A stretch of DNA of 64,000 nt from Taudactylus pleione (taxonomy: Eukaryota; Chordata; Amphibia; Anura; Myobatrachidae): NCBI GenBank assembly GCA_031769625.1, contig JAUIMM010001586.1, positions 658,501 to 722,500 on the forward strand. Direction: 5' to 3'. The notes beneath the pieces are model-generated. The model did no database searches and was not told the origin of the DNA. It worked only from the letters and a program-made list of their open reading frames with translations. Numbering within the stretch: the stretch's first letter is position 1; each line of letters opens with the position of its first letter. This document shows, in pieces, positions 42,653 to 56,340 of the stretch. The position numbers and the translations under genes are program-made.

Positions 42653-44570
42653 ATGTGCTCCCCTTCTCCCACCCACATCCCACACACTGCGCTCCCCTTC
42701 TCCCACCCACATCCCACACACTGCGCTCCCCTTCTCCCACCCACATTCCACACACTGCGCTCCCCTTCTCCCACCCACATCCCACACACTTGTCTTTCAT
42801 TCTCCCACCCACATCCCACACACTGCGCACCCCTTCTGCCATTCACATCCAACACACTGCGCTCCCCTTCTCCACCCATATCCCAAACACTGCACTCCCC
42901 TTCTCCCATTCACATCCCACACACTGCGCTCCCCTTCTCCATCCATATCCCACACACTGCACTCCCCTTCTCCATCCATATCCCACACACTGCACTCCCC
43001 TTCTTTCACCCACATCCCACACACTGCGCTCCCCTTCTCCCATTCACATCCCACACACTGCGCTCCCCTTCTCCCACCAACATGCCACACACTGCACTCC
43101 CCTTCTCCATCCATATCCCACACACTGCACTCCCCTACTCCCACCCACATCCCACACACTGTACTCCCCTTCTCCCACCCACATCCCACACACTGCGCTC
43201 CCCTTCTTCATCCATATCCCACACACTGCACTCCCCTTCTCCCACCCACATCCCACACACTGTGCTCACCTTCTCCATCCATATCCCACACACTGCACTC
43301 CCCTTCTCCCACCCACATCCCACACACTGCGCTCCCCTTCTCCCACCCACATCCCACACACTGTGCTCCCCATCTTCATCTATATCCCACACACTGCACT
43401 CCTCTTCTCCCACCCACATCTCACACACTGCACTCCCCTTCTCCCACCCATATCTCACACACTGCACTCCTCTTCTCCCACCCACATCCCACACACTGCG
43501 CTCCCCTTCTCCATCCATATCCCACACACTGCACTCCCCTTCTCCCATTCACATTCCACACTGTGCTCACATTCTCCATCCACATCCCACACACTGCACT
43601 CCCCTTCTCCCACCCACATCCCACACTCTGAGCTCCCCTTCTCCCACCCACATCCCACACACTGCGCTCCCCTTCTCCCACCCACATCCCACACACTGCG
43701 CTCCCCTTCTTCCACCCACATCCCACACGATGAGCTCCCCTTCTCCCACCCACATCCCACACTCTGAGCTCCCCTTCTCTCACCCACATCCCACACAATG
43801 TGCTCCCCTTCTCCCACCCACATCCCACACACTGCGCTCCCCTTCTCCCACCCACATCCCACACACTGCGCTCCCCTTCTCCCACCCACATTCCACACAC
43901 TGCGCTCCCCTTCTCCCACCCACATCCCACACACATGTCTTTCATTCTCCCACCCACATCCCACACACTGCGCACCCCTTCTGCCATTCACATCCCACAC
44001 ACTGCGGTCCCCTTCTCCACCCATATCTCAAACACTGCACTCCCCTTCTCCCATTCACATCCCACACACTGCGCTCCCCTTCTCCATCCATATCCCACAC
44101 ACTGCACTCCCCTTCTCCATCCATATCCCACACACTGCACTCCCCTTCTTTCACCCACATCCCACACACTGCGCTCCCCTTCTCCCTTTCACATCCCACA
44201 CACTGCGCTTCCCTTCTCCCACCAACATCCCACACACTGCACTCCCCTTCTCCATCCATATCCCACACACTGCACTCCCCTACTCCCACCCACATCCCAC
44301 ACACTGTACTCCCCTTCTCCCACCCACATCCCACACACTGCGCTCCCCCTTCTTCATCCATATCCCACACACTGCACTCCCCTTCTCCCACCCACATCCC
44401 ACACACTGTGCTCACCTTCTCCATCCATATCCCACACACTGCACTCCCCTTCTCCCACCCACATCTCACACACTGCGCTCCCTTTTTCCCACCCACATCC
44501 CACTCTCTGAACTCCCCTTCTCCATCCATATCCCACACACTGCACTCCCCTTCTCCCACCCACATCTAAC
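42653..44570. repeat. Megasatellite tandem block pair with period about 1.15 kb
   Basis: The variant string beginning ACAATGTGCTCCCC and passing through TCTTTCATTCTCC and a ACCAACAT unit starts at 42653 and again at 43798. It recurs at 59358. The pair differs by single bases such as CACTTGTC against CACATGTC. Confidence 0.78.
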
Positions 44571-46803
44571 ACACTGCACTCCCCTTCTCCATCCATATCC
44601 CACACACTGCACTCCCCTTCGCCCACCCACATCCCACACAATGTGCTCCCCTTCTCCCACCCACATCCCACACACTGCACTCCCCTTCTCCCACCCACAT
44701 CTCACACACTACGCTCACCTTCTCCCACCCACATCTCACACACTGCGCTCCCCTTCTCCCACCCACATCCCACACACTGCGCTCCGCTTCTCCCATTCAC
44801 ATCCCACACACTGCGCTCCCCTTGTCCCATTCACATCCCACACACTGCGCTCCCCTTCTCCCATTCACATCCCACACACTGCGCTCCCCTTCTCCCACCC
44901 ACATCCCACACACTGCGCTCCCCTTCTCCCACCCACATCCCACACACTGCGCTCCCCTTCTCCCACCCACATCCCACACACTGCGCTCCCCTTCTTCATC
45001 CACATCCCACACACTGCACTCCTCTTCTCCCACCCACATCTCACACACTGCACTCCCCTTCTCCCACCCACATCCCACACACTGCGCTCCGCTTCTCCAT
45101 CCATATCCCACACACTGCACTCCCCTTCTCCCATTCACTTTCCACACTGCGCTCACATTCTCCATCCACATCCCACACACTGCGCTCCCCTTCTCCCACC
45201 CACATCCCACACACTGCACTCAACTTCTTCCATTCACATCCCTCACACTGCGCTCCCCTTCTCCTTCCATATCCCACACATTGCACTCCCCTTCTCCCAA
45301 CCACATCCCACACACTGCGCTCCCCTTCTCCTTCCATATCCCACACACTGCACTCCCCTTCTCCCAACCACATCCCACACACTGCGCTCCCCTTCTTCCA
45401 TTCACATCCCACACACTGCACTCCCCTTCTACCACCCACATCCCACACACTGCGCTCCCCTTCTCCATCCATATCCCACACACTGCGCTCCCCTTCTCCC
45501 ACCCACATCCCACACACTTCTCTTTCATTCTCCCACCCACATCCCACACACTGCGCACCCCTTCTGCCATTCACATCCCACACACTGCGCTCCCCTTCTC
45601 CCACCCACATCTCACACACTGCGCTCCCCTTCTCCCACCCACATCCCACACACTGCGCTCCCCTTCTCCATTCATATCCCACACACTGCACTCCCCTTCT
45701 CCATTCACATCCCACACACTACGCTCCCCTTCTCCCACCCACATCCCACACTCTGAGCTCCCCTTCTCCCACCCACATCCCACACACTGCACTCCCCATC
45801 TACATCCATATCCCACACACTGCACTCCTCTTCTCCCACCCACATCCCACACACTGCGCTCCCCTTCTCCCACCCACATCCCACACACTGTGCTCCCCTT
45901 CTCCCACCCACATCCCACACACTGCGCTCCCCTTCTCCCACAATCATCCCACACACTGCGCTCCCCTTCTTCATCCATATCCCACACACTGCACTCCCCT
46001 TCTCCCATTCACATTCCACACACTGCGCTCACATTCTCCATCCATATCCCACACACTGCGCTCCCCTTCTCCCACTCACATCCCACACTCTGAGCTCCCC
46101 TTCTCCCACCCACATCCCACACACTGCGCTCCCCTTCTCCCACCCACATCCCACACACTGCGCTCCCCTTCTCACACCCACATCCCACACTCTGAGCTCC
46201 CCTTCTCTCACGCACATCCCACACTCTGAGCTCCCCTTCTCTCACCCATATCCCACACACTGCGCTCCCCTTCTCCCACCCACATCCCACACACTGCGCT
46301 CCCCTTCTCCCACCCACATCCCACACACTGCGCTCCCCTTCTCCCACCCACATCCCACACACTGCGCTCCCCTTCTCCCACCCACATCCCACACACTGCG
46401 CTCCCCTTCTCCCACCCACATCCCACACACTGCGCTCCCCTTCTCCCACCCACATCCCACACACTGCGCTCCCCTTCTCCCACCTTCATCCCACACACTG
46501 CACTCCCCTTCTTCATCCATATCCCACACACTGCGCTCCCCTTCTCCCACCCACATCCCACACACTGCGCTCACCTTATCCCACCCACATCCCACACACT
46601 GCGCTCCCCTTCTCCCACCCTCATCCCACACACTGCACTCCCCTTCTTCATCCATATCCCACACACTGCGCTCCCCTTCTCCCACCCACATCCCACACAC
46701 TGCGCTCCCCTTCTCCCACCCACATCCCACACACTGCGCTCCCCTTCTCCCACCCACATCCCACACACTGCGCTCCCCTTCTCCCACCCACATCCCACAC
46801 ACT
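43798..46803. repeat. Long duplicated block, left copy (partner at 59358-62427)
   Basis: Variant units follow the same order in both blocks, displaced by about 15.56 kb. Markers include TAACACACTGCACTCC, the CTTGTCCCATTCACATC unit and CACAATCATCCCACAC. The right copy has about 100 extra bases near 60.6 kb. Confidence 0.75.
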
Positions 46804-48659
46804 GTGCTCCCCTTCTTCATCTATATCCCACACACTGCACTCCTCTTCTCCCACCCACATCTCACACACTGCACTCCCCTTCTCCCACCCATATCTCACA
46901 CACTGCACTCCTCTTCTCCCACCCACATCCCACACACTGCGCTCCCCTTCTCCATCCATATCCCACACACTGCACTCCCCTTCTCCCATTCACATTCCAC
47001 ACTGTGCTCACATTCTCCATCCACATCCCACACACTGCGCTCCCCTTCTCCCACCCACATCCCACACTCTGAGCTCCCCTTCTCCCACCCACATCCCACA
47101 CACTGCGCTCCCCTTCTCCCACCCACATCCCACACACTGCGCTCCCCTTCTCCCACCCACATCCCACACTCTGAGCTCCCCTTCTCTCACCCATATCCCA
47201 CACACTGCGCTCCCCTTCTCCCACCCACATCCCACACACTGCGCTCCCCTTCTCCCACCCACATCCCACACACTGCGCTCCCCTTCTCCCACCCACATCC
47301 CACACACTGCGCTCCCCTTCTCCCACCCACATCCCACACACTGCGCTCCCCTTCTCCCACCCACATCCCACACACTGCGCTCCCCTTATCCCACCCACAT
47401 CCCACACACTGCGCTCCCCTTCTCCCACCTTCATCCCACACACTGCACTCCCCTTCTTCATCCATATCCCACACACTGCGCTCCCCTTCTCCCACCCACA
47501 TCCCACACACTGCGCTCACCTTATCCCACCCACATCCCACACACTGCGCTCCCCTTCTCCCACCCTCATCCCACACACTACACTCCCCTTCTTCATCCAT
47601 ATCCCACACACTGCGCTCCCCTTCTCCCACCCACATCCCACACACTGCGCTCCCCTTCTCCCACCCACATCCCACACACTGCGCTCCCCTTCTCCCACCC
47701 ACATCCCACACACTGCGCTCCCCTTCTCCCACCCACATCCCACACACTGCGCTCCCCTTCTCCCACCCACATCCCACACACTGTGCTCCCCTTCTTCATC
47801 TATATCCCACACACTGCACTCCTCTTCTCCCACCCACATCTCACACACTGCACTCCCCTTCTCCCACCCATATCTCACACACTGCACTCCTCTTCTCCCA
47901 CCCACATCCCACACACTGCGCTCCCCTTCTCCATCCATATCCCACACACTGCACTCCCCTTCTCCCATTCACATTCCACACTGTGCTCACATTCTCCATC
48001 CACATCCCACACACTGCGCTCCCCTTCTCCCACCCACATCCCACACTCTGAGCTCCCCTTCTCCCACCCACATCCCACACACTGCGCTCCCCTTCTCCCA
48101 CCCACATCCCACACACTGCGCTCCCCTTCTCCCACCCACATCCCACACTCTGAGCTCCCCTTCTCTCACCCATATCCCACACACTGCGCTCCCCTTCTCC
48201 CACCCACATCCCACACACTGCGCTCCCCTTCTCCCACCCACATCCCACACACTGCGCTCCCCTTCTCCCACCCACATCCCACACACTGCGCTCCCCTTCT
48301 CCCACCCACATCCCACACACTGCGCTCCCCTTATCCCACCCACATCCCACACACTGCGCTCCCCTTCTCCCACCTTCATCCCACACACTGCACTCCCCTT
48401 CTTCATCCATATCCCACACACTGCGCTCCCCTTCTCCCACCCACATCCCACACACTGCGCTCACCTTATCCCACCCACATCCCACACACTGCGCTCCCCT
48501 TCTCCCACCCTCATCCCACACACTGCACTCCCCTTCTTCATCCATATCCCACACACTGCGCTCCCCTTCTCCCACCCACATCCCACACACTGCGCTCCCC
48601 TTCTCCCACCCACATCCCACACACTGCGCTCCCCTTCTCCCACCCACATCCCACACACT

Positions 48660-51177
48660 GTGCTCCCCTTCTTCATCTATATCCCACACACTGCACTCCT
48701 CTTCTCCCACCCACATCTCACACACTGCACTCCCCTTCTCCCACCCATATCTCACACACTGCACTCCTCTTCTCCATCCATATCCCACACACTGCACTCC
48801 CCTTCTCCCATTCACATTCCACACTGTGCTCACATTCTCCATCCACATCCCACACACTGCGCTCCCCTTCTCCCACCCACATCCCACACTCTGAGCTCCC
48901 CTTCTCCCACCCACATCCCACACACTGCGCTCCCCTTCTCCCACCCACATCCCACACACTGCGCTCCCCTTCTCCCACCCACATCCCACACTCTGAGCTC
49001 CCCTTCTCCCACCCACATCTCACACACTACGCTCACCTTCTCCCACCCACATCTCACACACTGCGCTCCCCTTCTCCCACCCACATCCCACACACTGCGC
49101 TCCGCTTCTCCCATTCACATCCCACACACTGCGCTCCCCTTGTCCCATTCACATCCCACACACTGCGCTCCCCTTCTCCCATTCACATCCCACACACTGC
49201 GCTCCCCTTCTCCCACCCACATCCCACACACTGCGCTCCCCTTCTCCCACCCACATCCCACACACTGCGCTCCCCTTCTCCCACCCACATCCCACACACT
49301 GCGCTCCCCTTCTCCCACCCACATCCCACACACTGCGCTCCCCTTCTTCATCCACATCCCACACACTGCACTCCTCTTCTCCCACCCACATCTCACACAC
49401 TGCACTCCCCTTCTCCCACCCACATCTCACACACTGCGCTCCCCTTCTCCCACCCACATCCCACACACTGCACTCCGCTTCTCCATCCATATCCCACACA
49501 CTGCACTCCCATTCACTTTCCACACTGCGCTCACATTCTCCATCCACATCCCACACACTGCGCTCCCCTTCTCCCACCCACATCCCACACACTGCACTCA
49601 ACTTCTTCCATTCACATCCCTCACACTGCGCTCCCCTTCTTCCATATCCCACACATTGCACTCCCCTTCTCCCAACCACATCCCACACACTGCGCTCCCC
49701 TTCTCCTTCCATATCCCACACACTGCACTCCCCTTCTCCCAACCACATCCCACACACTGCGCTCCCCTTCTTCCATTCACATCCCACACACTGCATTCCC
49801 CTTTTACCACCCACATCCCACACACTGCGCTCCCCTTCTCCATCCATATCCCACACACTGCGCTCCCCTTCTCCCACCCACATCCCACACACTTCTCTTT
49901 CATTCTCCCACCCACATCCCACACACTGCGCACCCCTTCTGCCATTCACATCCCACACACTGCGCTCCCCTTCTCCCACCCACATCTCACACACTGCGCT
50001 CCCCTTCTCCCACCCACATCCCACACACTGCGCTCCCCTTCTCCATCCATATCCCACACACTGCACTCCCCTTCTCCCATTCACATTCCACGCTGCGCTC
50101 ACGTTCTCCATTCATATCCCACACACTGCACTCCCCTTCTCCATTCACATCCCACACACTACGCTCCCCTTCTCCCACCCACATCCCACACTCTGAGCTC
50201 CCCTTCTCCCACCCACATCCCACAAACTGCACTCCCCTTCTACATCCATATCCCACACACTCCACTCCTCTTCTCCCACCCACATCCCACACACTGCGCT
50301 CCCCTTCTCCCACCCACATCCCACACACTGTGCTCCCCTTCTCCCACCCACATCCCACACACTGCGCTCCCCTTCTCCCACAATCATCCCACACACTGCG
50401 CTCCCCTTTTTCATCCATATCCCACACACTGCACTCCCCTTCTCCCATTCACATTCCACACACTGCGCTCACATTCTCCATCCATATCCCACACACTGCG
50501 CTCCCCTTCTCCCACTCACATCCCACACTCTGAGCTCCCCTTCTCCCACCCACATCCCACACACTGCGCTCCCCTTCTCCCACCCACATCCCACACACTG
50601 CGCTCCCCTTCTCACACCCACATCCCACACTCTGAGCTCCCCTTCTCTCACGCACATCCCACACTCTGAGCTTCCCTTCGCGCACCCATATCCCACACAC
50701 TGCGCTCCCCTTCTCCCACCCACATCCCACACACTGCGCTCCCCTTCTCCCACCCACATCCCACACACTGCGCTCCCCTTCTCCCACCCACATCCCACAC
50801 ACTGCGCTCCCCTTCTCCCACCCACATCCCACACACTGCGCTCCCCTTATCCCACCCACATCCCACACACTGCGCTCCCCTTCTCCCACCCTCATCCCAC
50901 ACACTGCACTCCCCTTCTTCATCCATATCCCACACACTGCGCTCCCCTTCTCCCACCCACATCCCACACACTGCGCTCACCTTATCCCACCCACATCCCA
51001 CACACTGCGCTCCCCTTCTCCCACCCTCATCCCACACACTGCACTCCCCTTCTTCATCCATATCCCACACACTGCGCTCCCCTTCTCCCACCCACATCCC
51101 ACACACTGCGCTCCCCTTCTCCCACCCACATCCCACACACTGCGCTCCCCTTCTCCCACCCACATCCCACACACTGT
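48660..51177. repeat. Long duplicated block, left copy (partner at 56340-58922)
   Basis: Displaced by 7.71-7.75 kb. The partner contains about two extra 34-bp units. Shared rare variants include CTTTTTCATCC, GAGCTTCCCTTCGCGCACC and CACACACTCCACTCC. Confidence 0.78.
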
Positions 51178-53339
51178 GCTCCCCTTCTTCATCTATATCC
51201 CACACACTGCACTCCTCTTCTCCCACCCACATCTCACACACTGCACTCCCCTTCTCCCACCCATATCTCACACACTGCACTCCTCTTCTCCCACCCACAT
51301 CCCACACACTGCGCTCCCCTTCTCCATCCGTATCCCACACACTGCACTCCCCTTCTCCCATTCACATTCCACACTGTGCTCACATTCTCCATCCACATCC
51401 CACACACTGCGCTCCCCTTCTCCCACCCACATCCCACACTCTGAGCTCCCCTTCTCCCACCCACATCCCACACACTGCGCTCCCCTTCTCCCACCCACAT
51501 CCCACACACTGCGCTCCCCTTCTCCCACCCACATCCCACACTCTGAGCTCCCCTTCTCCCACCCACATCCCACACTCTGAGCTCCCCTTCTCTCACCCAC
51601 ATCCCACACAATGTGCTCCCCTTCTCCCACCCACATCCCACACACTGCGCTCCCCTTCTCCCACCCACATCCCACACACTGCGCTCCCCTTCTCCCACCC
51701 ACATCCCACACTCTGAGCTCCCCTTCTCTCACCCATATCCCACACACTGCGCTCCCCTTCTCCCACCCACATCCCACACACTGCGCTCCCCTTCTCCCAC
51801 CCACATCCCACACACTGCGCTCCCCTTCTCCCACCCACATCCCACACACTGCGCTCCCCTTCTCCCACCCACATCCCACACACTGCGCTCCCCTTATCCC
51901 ACCCACATCCCACACACTGCGCTCCCCTTCTCCCACCTTCATCCCACACACTGCACTCCCCTTCTTCATCCATATCCCACACACTGCGCTCCCCTTCTCC
52001 CACCCACATCCCACACACTGCGCTCACCTTATCCCACCCACATCCCACACACTGCGCTCCCCTTCTCCCACCCTCATCCCACACACTGCACTCCCCTTCT
52101 TCATCCATATCCCACACACTGCGCTCCCCTTCTCCCACCCACATCCCACACACTGCGCTCCCCTTCTCCCACCCACATCCCACACACTGCGCTCCCCTTC
52201 TCCCACCCACATCCCACACACTGCGCTCCCCTTCTCCCACCCACATCCCACACACTGTGCTCCCCTTCTTCATCTATATCCCACACACTGCACTCCTCTT
52301 CTCCCACCCACATCTCACACACTGCACTCCCCTTCTCCCACCCATATCTCACACACTGCACTCCTCTTCTCCCACCCACATCCCACACACTGCGCTCCCC
52401 TTCTCCATCCATATCCCACACACTGCACTCCCCTTCTCCCATTCACATTCCACACTGTGCTCACATTCTCCATCCACATCCCACACACTGCGCTCCCCTT
52501 CTCCCACCCACATCCCACACTCTGAGCTCCCCTTCTCCCACCCACATCCCACACACTGCGCTCCCCTTCTCCCACCCACATCCCACACACTGCGCTCCCC
52601 TTCTCCCACCCACATCCCACACTCTGAGCTCCCCTTCTCCCACCCACATCCCACACTCTGAGCTCCCCTTCTCTCACCCACATCCCACACAATGTGCTCC
52701 CCTTCTCCCACCCACATCCCACACACTGCGCTCCCCTTCTCCCACCCACATCCCACACACTGCGCTCCCCTTCTCCCACCCACATCCCACACTCTGAGCT
52801 CCCCTTCTCTCACCCATATCCCACACACTGCGCTCCCCTTCTCCCACCCACATCCCACACACTGCGCTCCCCTTCTCCCACCCACATCCCACACACTGCG
52901 CTCCCCTTCTCCCACCCACATCCCACACACTGCGCTCCCCTTCTCCCACCCACATCCCACACACTGCGCTCCCCTTATCCCACCCACATCCCACACACTG
53001 CGCTCCCCTTCTCCCACCTTCATCCCACACACTGCGCTCCCCTTCTTCATCCATATCCCACACACTGCGCTCCCCTTCTCCCACCCACATCCCACACACT
53101 GCGCTCACCTTATCCCACCCACATCCCACACACTGCGCTCCCCTTCTCCCACCCTCATCCCACACACTGCACTCCCCTTCTTCATCCATATCCCACACAC
53201 TGCGCTCCCCTTCTCCCACCCACATCCCACACACTGCGCTCCCCTTCTCCCACCCACATCCCACACACTGCGCTCCCCTTCTCCCACCCACATCCCACAC
53301 ACTGCGCTCCCCTTCTCCCACCCACATCCCACACACTGT
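51178..53339. repeat. 1.08-kb higher-order repeat, two tandem copies
   Basis: From the CACTGTGCTCCCCTTCTTC marker the variant order repeats after 1081 bp (51178, 52259, 53340). Only a few single-base differences are seen, for example ATCCGTATCC against ATCCATATCC. Confidence 0.85.
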
Positions 53340-54179
53340 GCTCCCCTTCTTCATCTATATCCCACACACTGCACTCCTCTTCTCCCACCCACATCTCACA
53401 CACTGCACTCCCCTTCTCCCACCCATATCTCACACACTGCACTCCTCTTCTCCCACCCACATCCCACACACTGCGCTCCCCTTCTCCATCCATATCCCAC
53501 ACACTGCACTCCCCTTCTCCCATTCACATTCCACACTGTGCTCACATTCTCCATCCACATCCCACACACTGCGCTCCCCTTCTCCCACCCACATCCCACA
53601 CTCTGAGCTCCCCTTCTCACACCCACATCCCACACACTGCGCTCCCCTTCTCCCACCCACATCCCACACACTGCGCTCCCCTTCTCCCACCCACATCCCA
53701 CACTCTGAGCTCCCCTTCTCCCACCCACATCTCACACACTACGCTCACCTTCTCCCACCCACATCCCACACACTGCGCTCCCCTTCTCCCACCCACATCC
53801 CACACACTGCGCTCCCCTTCTCCCACCCACATCCCACACACTGCGCTCCCCTTATCCCACCCACATCCCACACACTGCGCTCCCCTTCTCCCACCCTCAT
53901 CCCACACACTGCACTCCCCTTCTTCATCCATATCCCACACACTGCGCTCCCCTTCTCCCACCCACATCCCACACACTGCGCTCACCTTATCCCACCCACA
54001 TCCCACACACTGCGCTCCCCTTCTCCCACCCTCATCCCACACACTGCACTCCCCTTCATCCATATCCCACACACTGCGCTCCCCTTCTCCCACCCACATC
54101 CCACACACTGCGCTCCCCTTCTCCCACCCACATCCCACACACTGCGCTCCCCTTCTCCCACCCACATCCCACACACTGT

Positions 54180-56340
54180 GCTCCCCTTCTTCATCTATAT
54201 CCCACACACTGCACTCCTCTTCTCCCACCCACATCTCACACACTGCACTCCCCTTCTCCCACCCATATCTCACACACTGCACTCCTCTTCTCCCACCCAC
54301 ATCCCACACACTGCGCTCCCCTTCTCCATCCGTATCCCACACACTGCACTCCCCTTCTCCCATTCACATTCCACACTGTGCTCACATTCTCCATCCACAT
54401 CCCACACACTGCGCTCCCCTTCTCCCACCCACATCCCACACTCTGAGCTCCCCTTCTCCCACCCACATCCCACACACTGCGCTCCCCTTCTCCCACCCAC
54501 ATCCCACACACTGCGCTCCCCTTCTCCCACCCACATCCCACACTCTGAGCTCCCCTTCTCCCACCCACATCCCACACTCTGAGCTCCCCTTCTCTCACCC
54601 ACATCCCACACAATGTGCTCCCCTTCTCCCACCCACATCCCACACACTGCGCTCCCCTTCTCCCACCCACATCCCACACACTGCGCTCCCCTTCTCCCAC
54701 CCACATCCCACACTCTGAGCTCCCCTTCTCTCACCCATATCCCACACACTGCGCTCCCCTTCTCCCACCCACATCCCACACACTGCGCTCCCCTTCTCCC
54801 ACCCACATCCCACACACTGCGCTCCCCTTCTCCCACCCACATCCCACACACTGCGCTCCCCTTCTCCCACCCACATCCCACACACTGCGCTCCCCTTATC
54901 CCACCCACATCCCACACACTGCGCTCCCCTTCTCCCACCTTCATCCCACACACTGCACTCCCCTTCTTCATCCATATCCCACACACTGCGCTCCCCTTCT
55001 CCCACCCACATCCCACACACTGCGCTCACCTTATCCCACCCACATCCCACACACTGCGCTCCCCTTCTCCCACCCTCATCCCACACACTGCACTCCCCTT
55101 CTTCATCCATATCCCACACACTGCGCTCCCCTTCTCCCACCCACATCCCACACACTGCGCTCCCCTTCTCCCACCCACATCCCACACACTGCGCTCCCCT
55201 TCTCCCACCCACATCCCACACACTGCGCTCCCCTTCTCCCACCCACATCCCACACACTGTGCTCCCCTTCTTCATCTATATCCCACACACTGCACTCCTC
55301 TTCTCCCACCCACATCTCACACACTGCACTCCCCTTCTCCCACCCATATCTCACACACTGCACTCCTCTTCTCCCACCCACATCCCACACACTGCGCTCC
55401 CCTTCTCCATCCATATCCCACACACTGCACTCCCCTTCTCCCATTCACATTCCACACTGTGCTCACATTCTCCATCCACATCCCACACACTGCGCTCCCC
55501 TTCTCCCACCCACATCCCACACTCTGAGCTCCCCTTCTCCCACCCACATCCCACACACTGCGCTCCCCTTCTCCCACCCACATCCCACACACTGCGCTCC
55601 CCTTCTCCCACCCACATCCCACACTCTGAGCTCCCCTTCTCCCACCCACATCCCACACTCTGAGCTCCCCTTCTCTCACCCACATCCCACACAATGTGCT
55701 CCCCTTCTCCCACCCACATCCCACACACTGCGCTCCCCTTCTCCCACCCACATCCCACACACTGCGCTCCCCTTCTCCCACCCACATCCCACACTCTGAG
55801 CTCCCCTTCTCTCACCCATATCCCACACACTGCGCTCCCCTTCTCCCACCCACATCCCACACACTGCGCTCCCCTTCTCCCACCCACATCCCACACACTG
55901 CGCTCCCCTTCTCCCACCCACATCCCACACACTGCGCTCCCCTTCTCCCACCCACATCCCACACACTGCGCTCCCCTTATCCCACCCACATCCCACACAC
56001 TGCGCTCCCCTTCTCCCACCTTCATCCCACACACTGCGCTCCCCTTCTTCATCCATATCCCACACACTGCGCTCCCCTTCTCCCACCCACATCCCACACA
56101 CTGCGCTCACCTTATCCCACCCACATCCCACACACTGCGCTCCCCTTCTCCCACCCTCATCCCACACACTGCACTCCCCTTCTTCATCCATATCCCACAC
56201 ACTGCGCTCCCCTTCTCCCACCCACATCCCACACACTGCGCTCCCCTTCTCCCACCCACATCCCACACACTGCGCTCCCCTTCTCCCACCCACATCCCAC
56301 ACACTGCGCTCCCCTTCTCCCACCCACATCCCACACACTG
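54180..56340. repeat. 1.08-kb higher-order repeat, two further copies
   Basis: Same 1.08-kb string starting near 54180 and 55260, ending near 56340. It is separated from the first pair by a rearranged 0.84-kb segment. Confidence 0.85.
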
